NCBI RefSeq assembly: GCF_012103215.1
Contig: NZ_JAAVNE010000037.1
Location: 1 to 55,363, forward strand
DNA from: Falsiroseomonas selenitidurans
GTDB lineage: Bacteria; Pseudomonadota; Alphaproteobacteria; Acetobacterales; Acetobacteraceae
Reading direction: 5' to 3'
DNA length: 55,363 nt
In this document: positions 1-8,028 of the stretch, one piece after another
Numbering within the stretch: position 1 is the stretch's first letter
How the letters are laid out: the number at the start of each line of letters is the position of its first letter
Translations under genes and position numbers: made by a program
The notes under the pieces: model-generated
Database searches by the model: none
Told to the model about the DNA's origin: nothing
What the model saw: the letters and a program-made list of their open reading frames with translations, nothing else

Positions 1-69
1 ACGCGACGCCACTCGGCCATCGGCTATCTCAGCCCCGTGGCATTCGAGCGCTTGGCCGGTTCAGGCTAA
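1..69 (+). CDS. IS3-family transposase (OrfB-type integrase), C-terminal end only
   Basis: Frame 1 is open from the window edge to a TAA at 67-69 and reads RRHSAIGYLSPVAFERLAG near its end. This is the characteristic C-terminal signature of IS3-family OrfB transposases (rve integrase fold), where an R-H-S-x-x-G-Y-x-S-P motif closes the domain. Only the last 22 residues are visible, so activity, length and frameshift arrangement cannot be judged. It belongs to the IS end that interrupts the IS630-type gene immediately downstream. Confidence 0.7.
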   Translation, partial: TRRHSAIGYLSPVAFERLAGSG

Positions 70-100
70 ACTCGGTGTCCATCGAACCGGCAGCAGGCCA
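1..100 (+). mobile_element. right end of an IS3-family insertion sequence (rest outside window)
   Basis: The first 69 bases encode an IS3-type transposase tail. The next ~30 bases (about 71-100, reading CTCGGTGTCC then ATCGAACCGG) have the look of an IS3-group terminal inverted repeat. After about base 100 the sequence changes to an interrupted IS630-type transposase, so the element appears to have inserted into another IS. The left end lies outside the window, so target duplication cannot be checked. Confidence 0.7.
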
Positions 101-378
101 CGGCGATGCTGATCGATAACGCCGGATGGCACACCGCGAACGACCTGAGGGTGCCACCCAACATCACCCTCGTGCACCTGCCGCCCTACTCGCCCGAGCT
201 GAACGCCATCGAGAAGGTCTGGCAATACTTGCGCGACCGCTACCTGTCGGGGCGGCTGTTCTCCGGCACGCGGGCGATCGTGGACGCCTGCTGCAACGCC
301 TGGAACAACCTCATCGCCGAGACCGGCCGCATCCAATCTCTCGCCGATTTCGAGTGGGCACAACCGGTCAATACATAG
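101..378 (+). pseudogene. IS630-family transposase, 3' fragment, interrupted by an IS3-type element
   Basis: From ATG 106 the frame reads MLIDNAGWHTA, then VHLPPYSPELNAIEKVWQYLRDRYL, and stops at 378. These are the second DDE strand (D of IDNAGWH) and the final catalytic E region (SPELNAIEKVW) of IS630/Tc1-type transposases. The N-terminal half with the helix-turn-helix and first catalytic D is missing because an IS3-type end abuts at about 100, so the copy is inactive. The sequence CGCTTGGTA at about 382-390 may be its right terminal repeat ending at a TA target. About 90 of an expected 340 residues remain. Confidence 0.8.
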
Positions 379-593
379 TGCGCTTGGTATAAGGCCCGGG
401 CGTCACTGCCGGCAGTCTAGCCCTTCGGCACGCCGCGGGGCCTGCCTGCTAAGGGCGAGGAACATGCCGTCCATTGGGTCGCCGCAGCGCCCCCGGCGCC
501 TGTCAGGCCCGACCTGAAGCCCCATTGAAGCCCCGCACGTTTCTCACCGCAGCGGAGGGCCTGTCAGAGCGCCAAATTGTTGAGGTATTTCAA

Positions 594-669
<76 letters not shown>

Positions 670-693
670 GCACCGCGCTGCGGTGAGGCGGGC

Positions 694-722
694 GATTTAC
701 GGGGTGGCGGCGGGTTTGTCCA
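694..722 (-). promoter_or_regulatory. probable sigma-70 promoter of tRNA-Lys
   Basis: On the minus strand TGGACA (722-717) is followed by exactly 17 bases and TAAATC (699-694), placing a start about 20 bases upstream of the mature tRNA 5' end at 669. The -35 matches TTGACA at five of six positions. This is inference from motif and spacing. Confidence 0.5.
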
Positions 723-779
723 GCCCGCACAGGGCGAAACCCTGCATCCCGGCCATGCCGAAGGGTCAGACCTGGCGCC

Positions 780-1931
780 TCAACTCTGGTCGCGCGGTGC
801 CACCAGCTCCGTATCGCGGTGCACATGCGCCGACATCAGCAGCCCGAAGCCCACCATCGCCGTCAGCATCGCCGACCCGCCATGGCTGATCAGGGGCAGC
901 GGCACGCCGCCCACCGGGATGGCGCCCGTCACCATGGCGATGTTCACGAAGACATACATGAAGAAGTTCGTCGCCAGCCCCACCGCCAGCAGCCGGCCGA
1001 ACTGGTGCCGGCTGCGCAGCGCCACCAGAAAGCCGAAGGCGATCACCGTCGCCAGCAGGCCCAGCACGCTCAGCGCCCCCACCAGGCCGAATTCCTCGGC
1101 CAGCATGGTGAAGATGAAGTCGGTCTGCTTCTCCGGCAGGAAGTTCAGGTGGCCCTGCGTGCCCTGCAGGAAGCCCTTGCCCCACAACCCGCCCGACCCC
1201 AGCGCGATCTTCGACTGGATGATGTTGTAGCCCGCCCCTAGCGGGTCGCTTTCCGGATCCAGGAAGGTGGTGATACGCGCCCGCTGGTAGTCGTGCAGAT
1301 GCTCATAGGCGATCGGCGCCGCCAGGCCGACGGCGCCGAGCACCAGGGCGAATTTCCAAAGCCGCACCCCGGCCGCGAAGAACACCGCGCCGCCCACCAT
1401 CATGGTGATCAGCGCCGTGCCCAGGTTGGGCTGCTTCAGGATCAGCGCCGCCGGCAGCATGACGGCCAGGATGGGCGGAATCAGGAAGATCGGGTTGCCG
1501 ATCCGCTCCCAGGACGCCTTGTGGAACCAGGAGGCCAGCGCCACCACCAGCAGGATCTTCATCAGTTCCGAGGGTTGCAGCTGCAGCCCCCCAACCTCGA
1601 TCCAGCGCTGCGCGCCCTTGCCGATCTGGCCGTGGAACGCGACCAGCAGCAGCAATCCGATGCCGCCGGCATAGCCCACCCAGGCGAAGCGGGCGATCAG
1701 CCGGATGTCCACCAGCGCGATGGACAGCATCAGCACCAGGCCGAAGCCGAAGCGGATGGCATGCTTCCCGGCATAGGGCTCGGGCGCGCCACCGCCGGCG
1801 GAATACAGCGCGACATAGCCAACGCCGCCCACCGCACAGAGCAGCAGCACGAAGACCCAGGGGATCTGCCACAGCTTCTCCAGCACCCCGGTGCCGCGTT
1901 CGCGCAGCAGCAGGCGACGCTCGAATCTCAT
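780..1931 (-). CDS. rodA: rod shape-determining protein RodA (SEDS glycan polymerase)
   Basis: RodA polymerises lipid II into glycan strands for lateral wall growth, in partnership with the transpeptidase PBP2. The 383-residue protein starts at ATG 1931, inside the stop of mrdA (ATGA overlap). It shows about ten hydrophobic helices and typical SEDS segments such as QPNLGTA, YNIIQSKIALGSGGLWGKG and FIFTMLAEEFGL. The C-terminus contains the usual PxIGVxLPLIShGG-type loop (VPLPLISHGGSAM). An open frame extends upstream of 1931 but overlaps mrdA completely and is not coding. Last gene of the mre/mrd cluster. Confidence 0.97.
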   Translation of the reverse strand: MRFERRLLLRERGTGVLEKLWQIPWVFVLLLCAVGGVGYVALYSAGGGAPEPYAGKHAIRFGFGLVLMLSIALVDIRLIARFAWVGYAGGIGLLLLVAFHGQIGKGAQRWIEVGGLQLQPSELMKILLVVALASWFHKASWERIGNPIFLIPPILAVMLPAALILKQPNLGTALITMMVGGAVFFAAGVRLWKFALVLGAVGLAAPIAYEHLHDYQRARITTFLDPESDPLGAGYNIIQSKIALGSGGLWGKGFLQGTQGHLNFLPEKQTDFIFTMLAEEFGLVGALSVLGLLATVIAFGFLVALRSRHQFGRLLAVGLATNFFMYVFVNIAMVTGAIPVGGVPLPLISHGGSAMLTAMVGFGLLMSAHVHRDTELVAPRDQS

Positions 1932-3817
1932 GGCCGGGCGCCGCCGGTCGGGCGCGGCGCTTCCGCCACCCGGGTCCCGAAGCCGCCCGGCCCCGGGCGC
2001 AAGTGCTGGAAGGCCTCGATCATCACCTCCCGCGCCAGCGGCGCCGCAGCGGCCGAGCCGCTGGAGCCGTGCTCGACGATGACCGAGACCGCGAAAACCG
2101 GATTCTCCATCGGTGCGAAGGCGACGAACAGCGCATGCGGCCGCCATTCCCGCGGCACCTGGTCCACCCGGTAGCCGCGCTCCCGCTGCTCGCGCGTCAC
2201 GCGGCGGACCTGGGTGGTGCCGGTCTTGCCGGCCATGCTGCCGAGTTCCCCGGGCAGGCGGGCGACACGGGCGGTGCCGCCTTGCTCGTTCACCACCGCC
2301 CACATCGCCTCCCGCACCAGGCGCAGATCGCGTTCGGGGATGCCGAGGCTCGGCCAATCCTCCGCCCGCACGCCGCGCACCGGCCGGCCGCCGATGCCGC
2401 GCGTCAGATGCGGCTGCACCGCCCGCCCGGTGGCCAGGCGGGCCGTCATGGTGGCCAGTTGCAGCGGGGTCAGCTGGTAGAAGCCCTGGCCGATGCCATG
2501 CACCACCGTATCGCCCAGCGCCCATCCGCGGCCCTGCGCCTGGCGCCATTCGCGCGTCGGCATCAGGCCGTTGCGGATGCCCGGCAGCTCGATGTCCAGC
2601 GGCACGCCCAGCCCGAAGCGCCGGCCCATCGCCGCGATCCGGTCGATGCCCAGCCGCTTCGCCATCTCGTAGAAATAGACGTCGCAGGACAGCTTGATGG
2701 CCGTCCGCATGTCCAGCGAGCCATGCCCGCCGCGGTTCCAGCAATGGAAGCGGGATTCGCCCAGATCCATGTGGCCGGGGCAGAAGACGCGCTCCCCCGG
2801 CGCCACCACCTTCGCCTCCAGCGCCGCCAGCGCCACCACCATCTTGAAGGTGGAGCCGGGGGCATAGAGGCCGTTGGTGGCCTTGTTGATCAGCGGCGTC
2901 GCCCGGTTGCGCGTCCACTCCCGCCACTGGGCGGTGGAAACGCCGGAATTGAACAGGTTGGGGTCGAAGGAAGGCTGGGTGGCCATGGCCAGTACCTCCC
3001 CGTTCCGCGCATCCATCAGGACGACGGAGGTGCCTTCCTCGATCTTGCCGCGCAGCGACTTGGTCAGCGCGGCATCGACCGAAAGCTGCACGTCCTGGCC
3101 CTGCACGCCCTCCCGCCGGTCCAACTCGCGGATGATGCGGCCGACGGCGTTCACCTCCATCTGCACCGCGCCGGCGCGGCCGCGCAGCACCAGGTCGTGA
3201 TGCCGCTCGATGCCGGAGCGGCCGACGCGGATGCCGGGCAACTCCAGCAGCGGGTCACCATCCATGTCACGCTCCGCCGGCGGCGCCACATAGCCGACGA
3301 TATGCGCCAGGTGGTCGGCTTCCGGGTAGATGCGCGTGGTGCCGACATCGACGCTGATGCCCGGCAGGTCCGGCGCGTTCAGCTCGATGCGCGCCATCTC
3401 CTCCCAGGTCAGGAAGTCGCGCACCGTCACCGGCACGAAACGGCGGCGGCGGCGCACGTCGCGCTCGATGCGCGCGCGCTCGGCATCCGTCAGGGGCACG
3501 ATCCGGCTGAAGGTCTCCAGCGTGGCGCCGACATCGGTAGTCTGTTCCGCCGTCAGCAGGGCGCGCCAGTTGAGCTGGTTGCCGGCGATGACCTGGCCGT
3601 TGCGGTCCAGCACCCGGCCGCGCGGCGGCGCCAGCAGGCGGGCCGAAAGGCGGTTTTCCTCGGCCAGCGTGGCATAGCGCTCGCCCTCATCCACCTGCAG
3701 CGTGTGCAGGCGGTGGGCGAGGAAGCCCAGCAGCCCCATCTGCCCGGCGCCCAGCACCAGGGCGCGGCGGCTGAAGATGCCGCGGACCCGCTCCTCCTCC
3801 CGCTGCTTGCGGCTCAT
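1928..3817 (-). CDS. mrdA: penicillin-binding protein 2 (peptidoglycan DD-transpeptidase MrdA)
   Basis: Class B PBP of the elongasome; it cross-links the glycan made by RodA. The protein has 629 residues with a short cytoplasmic N-terminus and one membrane anchor (about residues 17-38). A PBP dimerisation domain (to about 260) precedes the transpeptidase domain. The three catalytic motifs are visible: STFK with nucleophile S322, SCD at S377 (the SxD form common in PBP2) and KTGT at K531. Overlaps rodA by ATGA. The gene is separated from mreD by a 295-base repeat-bearing gap, so it may have its own promoter. Confidence 0.97.
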   Translation of the reverse strand: MSRKQREEERVRGIFSRRALVLGAGQMGLLGFLAHRLHTLQVDEGERYATLAEENRLSARLLAPPRGRVLDRNGQVIAGNQLNWRALLTAEQTTDVGATLETFSRIVPLTDAERARIERDVRRRRRFVPVTVRDFLTWEEMARIELNAPDLPGISVDVGTTRIYPEADHLAHIVGYVAPPAERDMDGDPLLELPGIRVGRSGIERHHDLVLRGRAGAVQMEVNAVGRIIRELDRREGVQGQDVQLSVDAALTKSLRGKIEEGTSVVLMDARNGEVLAMATQPSFDPNLFNSGVSTAQWREWTRNRATPLINKATNGLYAPGSTFKMVVALAALEAKVVAPGERVFCPGHMDLGESRFHCWNRGGHGSLDMRTAIKLSCDVYFYEMAKRLGIDRIAAMGRRFGLGVPLDIELPGIRNGLMPTREWRQAQGRGWALGDTVVHGIGQGFYQLTPLQLATMTARLATGRAVQPHLTRGIGGRPVRGVRAEDWPSLGIPERDLRLVREAMWAVVNEQGGTARVARLPGELGSMAGKTGTTQVRRVTREQRERGYRVDQVPREWRPHALFVAFAPMENPVFAVSVIVEHGSSGSAAAAPLAREVMIEAFQHLRPGPGGFGTRVAEAPRPTGGARP

Positions 3818-4112
3818 CTTTTCCGGCCCTCAGGCGCCGGGCGCCGGCTCCGCCGGCTTGGCTTCGCGCCGGTGCATTGCTGCGCCTGGCGGGACTGTCG
3901 GTCTGGGCGCGGGCCGCCTTCGCGGCCTCGGCCCGCTGACGAGCGCGGGCCGCAGGTCGGCGCACCATTCCTTGGCGGCGGGCCGGCCAGAAAGCCCTCT
4001 CCCCCGCTTATGCGGGGTTGGACGCATGCGTCCAACGGTGGGTGGGGGGGACGCGCCAGAATCGACCCGACCCCACCGCCCTCGCCCGCCATGAAGGCCG
4101 TACCATCCATCA
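3818..4112. repeat. mreD-mrdA gap with a perfect 20-bp palindrome and a GC hairpin
   Basis: No convincing gene is present in this 295-base gap. It holds a perfect 20-bp palindrome at 4017-4036 (half site GTTGGACGCA followed by its reverse complement). A hairpin abuts it at 4002-4017 (CCCCGC, loop TTAT, GCGGGG), itself preceded by a C-rich stretch similar to hairpins found at 26709 and 38369. No T-run follows on either strand, so it is not a classical intrinsic terminator. A dispersed intergenic repeat or a regulatory structure is possible. Confidence 0.6.
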
Positions 4113-4646
4113 TCACGTCGTCTCCTCCGCCCGCCGCATCACGCCGTGGATGCGGCTGAGGACGAAGGCGAAGGCGGGGTAGAGGCCGGCGGTCAGGCCG
4201 GCCTGGTGCAGCGCCGGGGCGATGCCGGGCGGGTTCCAGGCCATCAGCGCGGTCAGCACCCAGCCCAGCGCCGCGGTGCCGACGGCGAAGGCGCAGAAGG
4301 CCAGCCAGACGAACATGAAGCTCTGCCGCACCAGGAAGCGCCGCCAGGCCACCGCCACGCCATGCGCCACCAGCAGCGTCACCACCCCGGTGCCCAGCGC
4401 CGCCAGCGTCAGCAGGTCCTGCAGCAGCCCCAGCAGGAATACCGCCGGCGGCGGCATGGCGCCGGGGCGGAAGATGGACCAGAAGATCACGCAGGGCAGC
4501 GTCACCGCCGGCACCAGCGCCGGCACGCCGGAAGGCCCCGCCGCCAGCACCATCAGCAGCACCGTCCCGGTGGCCGGGAAGGCCGCGCGGGCCATGTCGT
4601 CCAGGCGGCGCAGCAGGCCGGGCGAGGGCTCCTTGCGTCCGACCAT
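4113..4646 (-). CDS. mreD: rod shape-determining protein MreD
   Basis: Small integral membrane component of the elongasome. The 177-residue frame (start ATG 4646, MVGRKEPSPG) has four to five hydrophobic helices, including VLLMVLAAGPSGVPALVPAVTL, an amphipathic PPAVFLLGLLQDLLTLAALG segment and a C-terminal GLYPAFAFVLSR helix. The GLLQDLLT segment matches the conserved G-L-x-x-D-x-x motif of MreD. It lies directly downstream of mreC with a 17-base gap. Identity rests on hydropathy, size and position, because MreD sequences diverge strongly. Confidence 0.88.
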   Translation of the reverse strand: MVGRKEPSPGLLRRLDDMARAAFPATGTVLLMVLAAGPSGVPALVPAVTLPCVIFWSIFRPGAMPPPAVFLLGLLQDLLTLAALGTGVVTLLVAHGVAVAWRRFLVRQSFMFVWLAFCAFAVGTAALGWVLTALMAWNPPGIAPALHQAGLTAGLYPAFAFVLSRIHGVMRRAEETT

Positions 4647-4663
4647 CGCGCCGGTTCCGGTTC

Positions 4664-5527
4664 TCAGCGGCGGGGGCGCGGCTCTGGCCGCGCCACCGCC
4701 TCCGGCGGCAGGATTCCGCCCAGCCCGAAATCGAACAGCCGCACCACGTCCAGCCGTTCCGTCCGCGCGAACAATTCCACCTCCGCCACCCCGCCCTCGG
4801 TCCAGCGTACCACGCCCACGGGCAGGCCGGCGGGAAAGGCGACGCCCTCGGCGCTGGTGACCACCCGTTCGCCTTCCGCCGGCCGCGTGCCTTCGGACCA
4901 ATGCTGCAGCCGTGGCCGGGCGCCGTTGGTGCCCACCAGCATCGCTCGGACCCGGCTGCCTTCCAGCGTCACCGGGATGCGGCTGTTCATGTCGGTGGCC
5001 AGCAAGACGCGGGCGGACCGGCTGCCCACCTCCGTCACCCTGCCGGCGAAGCCCCGCTCATCGAGCGCGATCTGGCCGCGGCGCACCTGCATCTCCGGCG
5101 GGATGGACAGCAGCACGGCCCGGGCATAGACGCCGCCGCCATCGGCCACCACGCGGGCGGTGTAGAAGGCCGGCGCCCGTTCCGGCACGAATTCCAACTG
5201 CCGGCGCAGCATCGCATTCTCCGCCTCCAGCGAGAGGGCGGCGGCCTGCCAGCGGCGCAGACGCTCATTCTCCTCCCGCAGCCGGGCATTCTCCTCGCGC
5301 ATCACCAGGATCTGTTGCAGATCCTCCAGCCCGTCGCGCACGGCGCGGGCCGGCTGGGCGAAGGCGGCGTAGAAGGGCGCCAGGGCATCGGCCAGGGCGA
5401 TGCGCGCCCGTTCCGCCAGCAGCGCATCCGCCTTGCCCAGCAGCATGGTGCCGAAGGCGGCGGCGATGAGCACCGGCAGGGACAGCCGCGCCAGCGCCTG
5501 GCGAAGCGGAATGCTGAGACGGATCAA
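4664..5527 (-). CDS. mreC: rod shape-determining protein MreC
   Basis: Bitopic periplasmic scaffold that links MreB filaments to PBP2 and RodA. The protein has 287 residues: a membrane helix at about 15-32, then a charged coiled coil (about 70-110, rich in REENARLREENERLRR) and the beta-barrel MreC domain with VADGGGVYARAV and GRVTEVGSRSARVLLATD. The C-terminus is proline/arginine-rich. It sits between mreB (136-base gap) and mreD (17-base gap) in the usual order mreB-mreC-mreD. Confidence 0.95.
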   Translation of the reverse strand: MIRLSIPLRQALARLSLPVLIAAAFGTMLLGKADALLAERARIALADALAPFYAAFAQPARAVRDGLEDLQQILVMREENARLREENERLRRWQAAALSLEAENAMLRRQLEFVPERAPAFYTARVVADGGGVYARAVLLSIPPEMQVRRGQIALDERGFAGRVTEVGSRSARVLLATDMNSRIPVTLEGSRVRAMLVGTNGARPRLQHWSEGTRPAEGERVVTSAEGVAFPAGLPVGVVRWTEGGVAEVELFARTERLDVVRLFDFGLGGILPPEAVARPEPRPRR

Positions 5528-5663
5528 GCTGGCACGTCCCCTTCGTCTTGGCGGAACCGGCGCACGAACCCCCGGCAGCCGGCCGGGCCCCTCTCCCGCC
5601 GCCGCCTGCGCCCCGGCCTGCCGACCCCGGAATCAGGCGCGGCGACGACGGGGCGGGCTTCCC

Positions 5664-6707
5664 TCAATACATCGACGTCAGCACGTGGCGAAGCCGCTTC
5701 ATTTCCTCAAGGGCGCGCCCGGTGCCGAGGGCGACGCAGGACAGGGCATCCTCTGCCACCACAACGGGCAGGCCGGTGGCTTCGCGCAGCACGCCGTCCA
5801 GCCGGTGCAGCAGCGCGCCGCCGCCGGTCAGGACGATTCCCTTGTCCACGATGTCCGCGGCCAGTTCCGGCGGCGTGTTCTCCAGCGCCACGCGCACCGC
5901 CTCGACGATCGCGATCACCGGCTCATACAGGCTTTCGGAGATCTGCCGCTGGCTGACCACCACTTCCCGCGGCACGCCGTTCATCAGGTCGCGGCCCTTC
6001 ACCTCCGTCATCGGGCCTTCCTCGCCCTCCCACGGCGGCGCGGCGGCGCCGATCTCCATCTTGATCCGCTCCGCCGTGCTCTCGCCGATCAGCAGGTTAT
6101 GGTTGCGCCGGATGTAGGAGATGATGGCCTCGTCCATCTTGTCCCCGCCGACGCGCACGGAGCGCGCATAGACGATGCCGCCCAGCGAGATCACCGCCAC
6201 TTCCGTGGTGCCGCCGCCGATATCCACCACCATCGAGCCGGAAGGCTCCGTCACCGGCAGCCCGGCGCCGATCGCGGCGGCCATCGGCTCCTCGATCAGC
6301 AGCACCTTCCGCGCGCCCGCGGATTCCGCGGATTCCTGGATGGCGCGGCGTTCCACGGCGGTCGACCCCGAGGGGACACACACGATGATCATGGGCGAGG
6401 CGAAGGACCGCCGGTTGTGCACCTTGCGGATGAAATGCTTGATCATCTCCTCCGCCACCTCGAAATCCGCGATCACGCCGTCGCGCAGCGGGCGGATGGC
6501 GGCGATGTTGCCGGGGGTGCGGCCGAGCATCAGCTTCGCCTCCTCCCCCACCGCCAGGACCTGCTTCTTGCCGCGATGGTCGGAAATGGCGACGACGGAG
6601 GGCTCGTTCAGCACGATGCCCCGCCCCTTCACATAGACCAGCGTGTTCGCGGTGCCGAGGTCGATGGCCATGTCGGCCGAGAGGAAGCCGAACAGGCGGG
6701 AGAACAT
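5664..6707 (-). CDS. mreB: rod shape-determining protein MreB (bacterial actin)
   Basis: Actin-like ATPase that organises lateral peptidoglycan synthesis on the inner membrane. The 347-residue protein starts at ATG 6707 with MFSRLFGFLS followed by the phosphate-1 loop DLGTANTLVY. It carries the family segments EPSVVAI, DIGGGTTEVAVISLGG (phosphate 2) and GIVLTGGGALL (adenosine). An in-frame start 16 codons upstream exists, but the length and amphipathic N-terminus favour 6707. First gene of the cluster; the divergent 289-base region to the lipoprotein at 6997 should hold its promoter. Confidence 0.98.
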   Translation of the reverse strand: MFSRLFGFLSADMAIDLGTANTLVYVKGRGIVLNEPSVVAISDHRGKKQVLAVGEEAKLMLGRTPGNIAAIRPLRDGVIADFEVAEEMIKHFIRKVHNRRSFASPMIIVCVPSGSTAVERRAIQESAESAGARKVLLIEEPMAAAIGAGLPVTEPSGSMVVDIGGGTTEVAVISLGGIVYARSVRVGGDKMDEAIISYIRRNHNLLIGESTAERIKMEIGAAAPPWEGEEGPMTEVKGRDLMNGVPREVVVSQRQISESLYEPVIAIVEAVRVALENTPPELAADIVDKGIVLTGGGALLHRLDGVLREATGLPVVVAEDALSCVALGTGRALEEMKRLRHVLTSMY

Positions 6708-6936
6708 GCGAGGCGGGACCTTCCGATGGTCGAAGAAACGCCAGGCCGGCGGCACGTTGCGGCCAGGGGGCGGCCGCCACCGGGCGCTGCCCGGGGGATC
6801 GGCTCCCGCCCGGTGCTCACGGGTCCGCGGGGTGGCGCGAGGGGCCTCCGATAGCCCTCCCCCGGCTCCGGCTCAAGCCCCGATGCGGCCGGCGGGGCCG
6901 GCGGCGCACAAACTCTCGAAACTGGAATGGTGCGGC

Positions 6937-6961
6937 AGAACCCGGACGCTGCGTGGGCGTT
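6937..6961 (+). promoter_or_regulatory. possible EcfG-type (general stress sigma) promoter
   Basis: AGAAC at 6937-6941, a 16-base spacer and CGTT at 6958-6961 match the alphaproteobacterial GGAAC-N16/17-CGTT pattern with one mismatch. The predicted start leaves a leader of about 28 bases before the lipoprotein ATG at 6997. A perfect match to the same pattern occurs at 10270-10295, and the regulators are encoded at 10.3-14.3 kb, but a one-mismatch match can arise by chance. Confidence 0.35.
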
Positions 6962-6996
6962 ACGGGTGCAGTGGATTGCATAGAAGGAGATTTCGG

Positions 6997-7230
6997 ATGC
7001 GCAAGCTGTCCCTGCTGATCGTCCTCGCCGGCGGCCTCGCCGCCTGTGGCCAGACCACCGGCGATCGTGCCGTCTCCGGCGGCCTGCTGGGTGCGGGCGC
7101 CGGCGCGGCGATCGGCTCGCTGTCGGGCAGTGCCGGCACCGGCGCGCTGATCGGCGGCGCCGCGGGTGCCGCCGGTGGCGCGCTGACCAACCCCGGCACG
7201 GTGGATCTGGGCCGCCCCGCCTGGCGCTGA
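6997..7230 (+). CDS. small glycine-rich lipoprotein
   Basis: A 77-residue protein with a strong ribosome site (AAGGAGA, 7 bases before ATG 6997). The signal peptide MRKLSLLIVLAGGLAAC ends in a lipobox (LAAC, acylated Cys17). The mature part is almost only G, A, S and T: glycine-zipper-like repeats GLLGAGAGAAIGSLSG and ALIGGAAGAAGGAL (about residues 29-66), as in small osmotic or stress lipoproteins. No enzymatic motif is visible. A candidate stress promoter lies upstream. Role inferred only as an outer-membrane-associated stress lipoprotein. Confidence 0.85.
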   Translation: MRKLSLLIVLAGGLAACGQTTGDRAVSGGLLGAGAGAAIGSLSGSAGTGALIGGAAGAAGGALTNPGTVDLGRPAWR

Positions 7231-7343
7231 GCGCGCGTCGCAGACGGCACGGCCCCGGCCCGCCGGGGACCGTGCCGGCGGCGGTCGATTGACGGCACCG
7301 CGGCGGCCAGGGCAGCTTGCCCGCCCCGGAGCGGAGCAACGCG

Positions 7344-8021
7344 GTGCGTCACGCCATCCTGTGGGCCGGCCTGCTTTGCCTCGCCGGCTGCGCCGTGCCG
7401 GCGGGGCCGACCGCCGACATCGCGCCCGCGCCGGGCGATCGCGGCCTGGCGAAGGACGCGACTGAAGCCGCGGCGCGGGCCGCGAGCAGCCCCGAGCGTG
7501 CCCGGCTCGACTCCCTGCCCATGGCGCTGGGCCAGGTCCCCCGCATCTCGCTGGAGGAGGACCGCACGCCGAATGTGCTGAGCGGCGGCATCGCCGTCTA
7601 TCGCGGTGGCGGCTTCGCCATCACCATCTACCTGTTCCGGCGCAGCGCGGAGCCGGTGCCGGCGGGGGCGGATTCCCTGCCCGTGCTGTCGGAGTTGATG
7701 GGCGCCAGCTCGGCGGCGCGCAGCCAGGCCGCCGGGGTGTTCGGGCCGCGGGAGAGCTCCCGGCTGGTGCGCATCCAGACGCGCCCGCCATGGCCCGTGG
7801 TGCTGTGCAGCCAGGACAGCTACCCCCGCGGCGACAGCGCCGTGCACGACTTCACCTGCGTCACCGCCCTGGAGGGCAGCCTGCTGAAGCTGCGCGCCAC
7901 CTTCGGCACGCCGGCCGGCGAGCATGAAAGGGCGCAGCGGGCCATGGGCGGGATCCTGGCGCTGGTGCAGCGGCATCTCGCGGGGGTTCCCCCCATGCCG
8001 CCGGCCACCATCCGAAGCTGA
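7344..8021 (+). CDS. hypothetical lipoprotein
   Basis: Unrecognised 225-residue protein. The GTG at 7344 is preferred over an upstream TTG (7317) because it gives a compact signal peptide, MRHAILWAGLLCLAGC, with lipobox LAGC, and GGAGCGGAG lies just upstream. The mature protein is soluble-looking, with a long linker (about 20-60) and a beta-rich part (GGIAVYRGGGFAITIYLFRR, WPVVLCSQDSYP). Two cysteines (CSQD and FTCVT) might form a disulfide. It converges on the ABC transporter gene, 7 bases apart. No family assigned. Confidence 0.8.
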   Translation: MRHAILWAGLLCLAGCAVPAGPTADIAPAPGDRGLAKDATEAAARAASSPERARLDSLPMALGQVPRISLEEDRTPNVLSGGIAVYRGGGFAITIYLFRRSAEPVPAGADSLPVLSELMGASSAARSQAAGVFGPRESSRLVRIQTRPPWPVVLCSQDSYPRGDSAVHDFTCVTALEGSLLKLRATFGTPAGEHERAQRAMGGILALVQRHLAGVPPMPPATIRS

Positions 8022-8028
8022 CCCGCCT

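Noticed and set aside
780..2927. A single 715-codon gene covering rodA and part of mrdA
   Set aside because: Everything upstream of ATG 1931 is out-of-frame mrdA sequence; rodA has its own start overlapping the mrdA stop.
3830..4027. Arginine/proline-rich frame in the mreD-mrdA gap as a gene
   Set aside because: No ribosome site, low-complexity translation, and it runs through the hairpin sequence.
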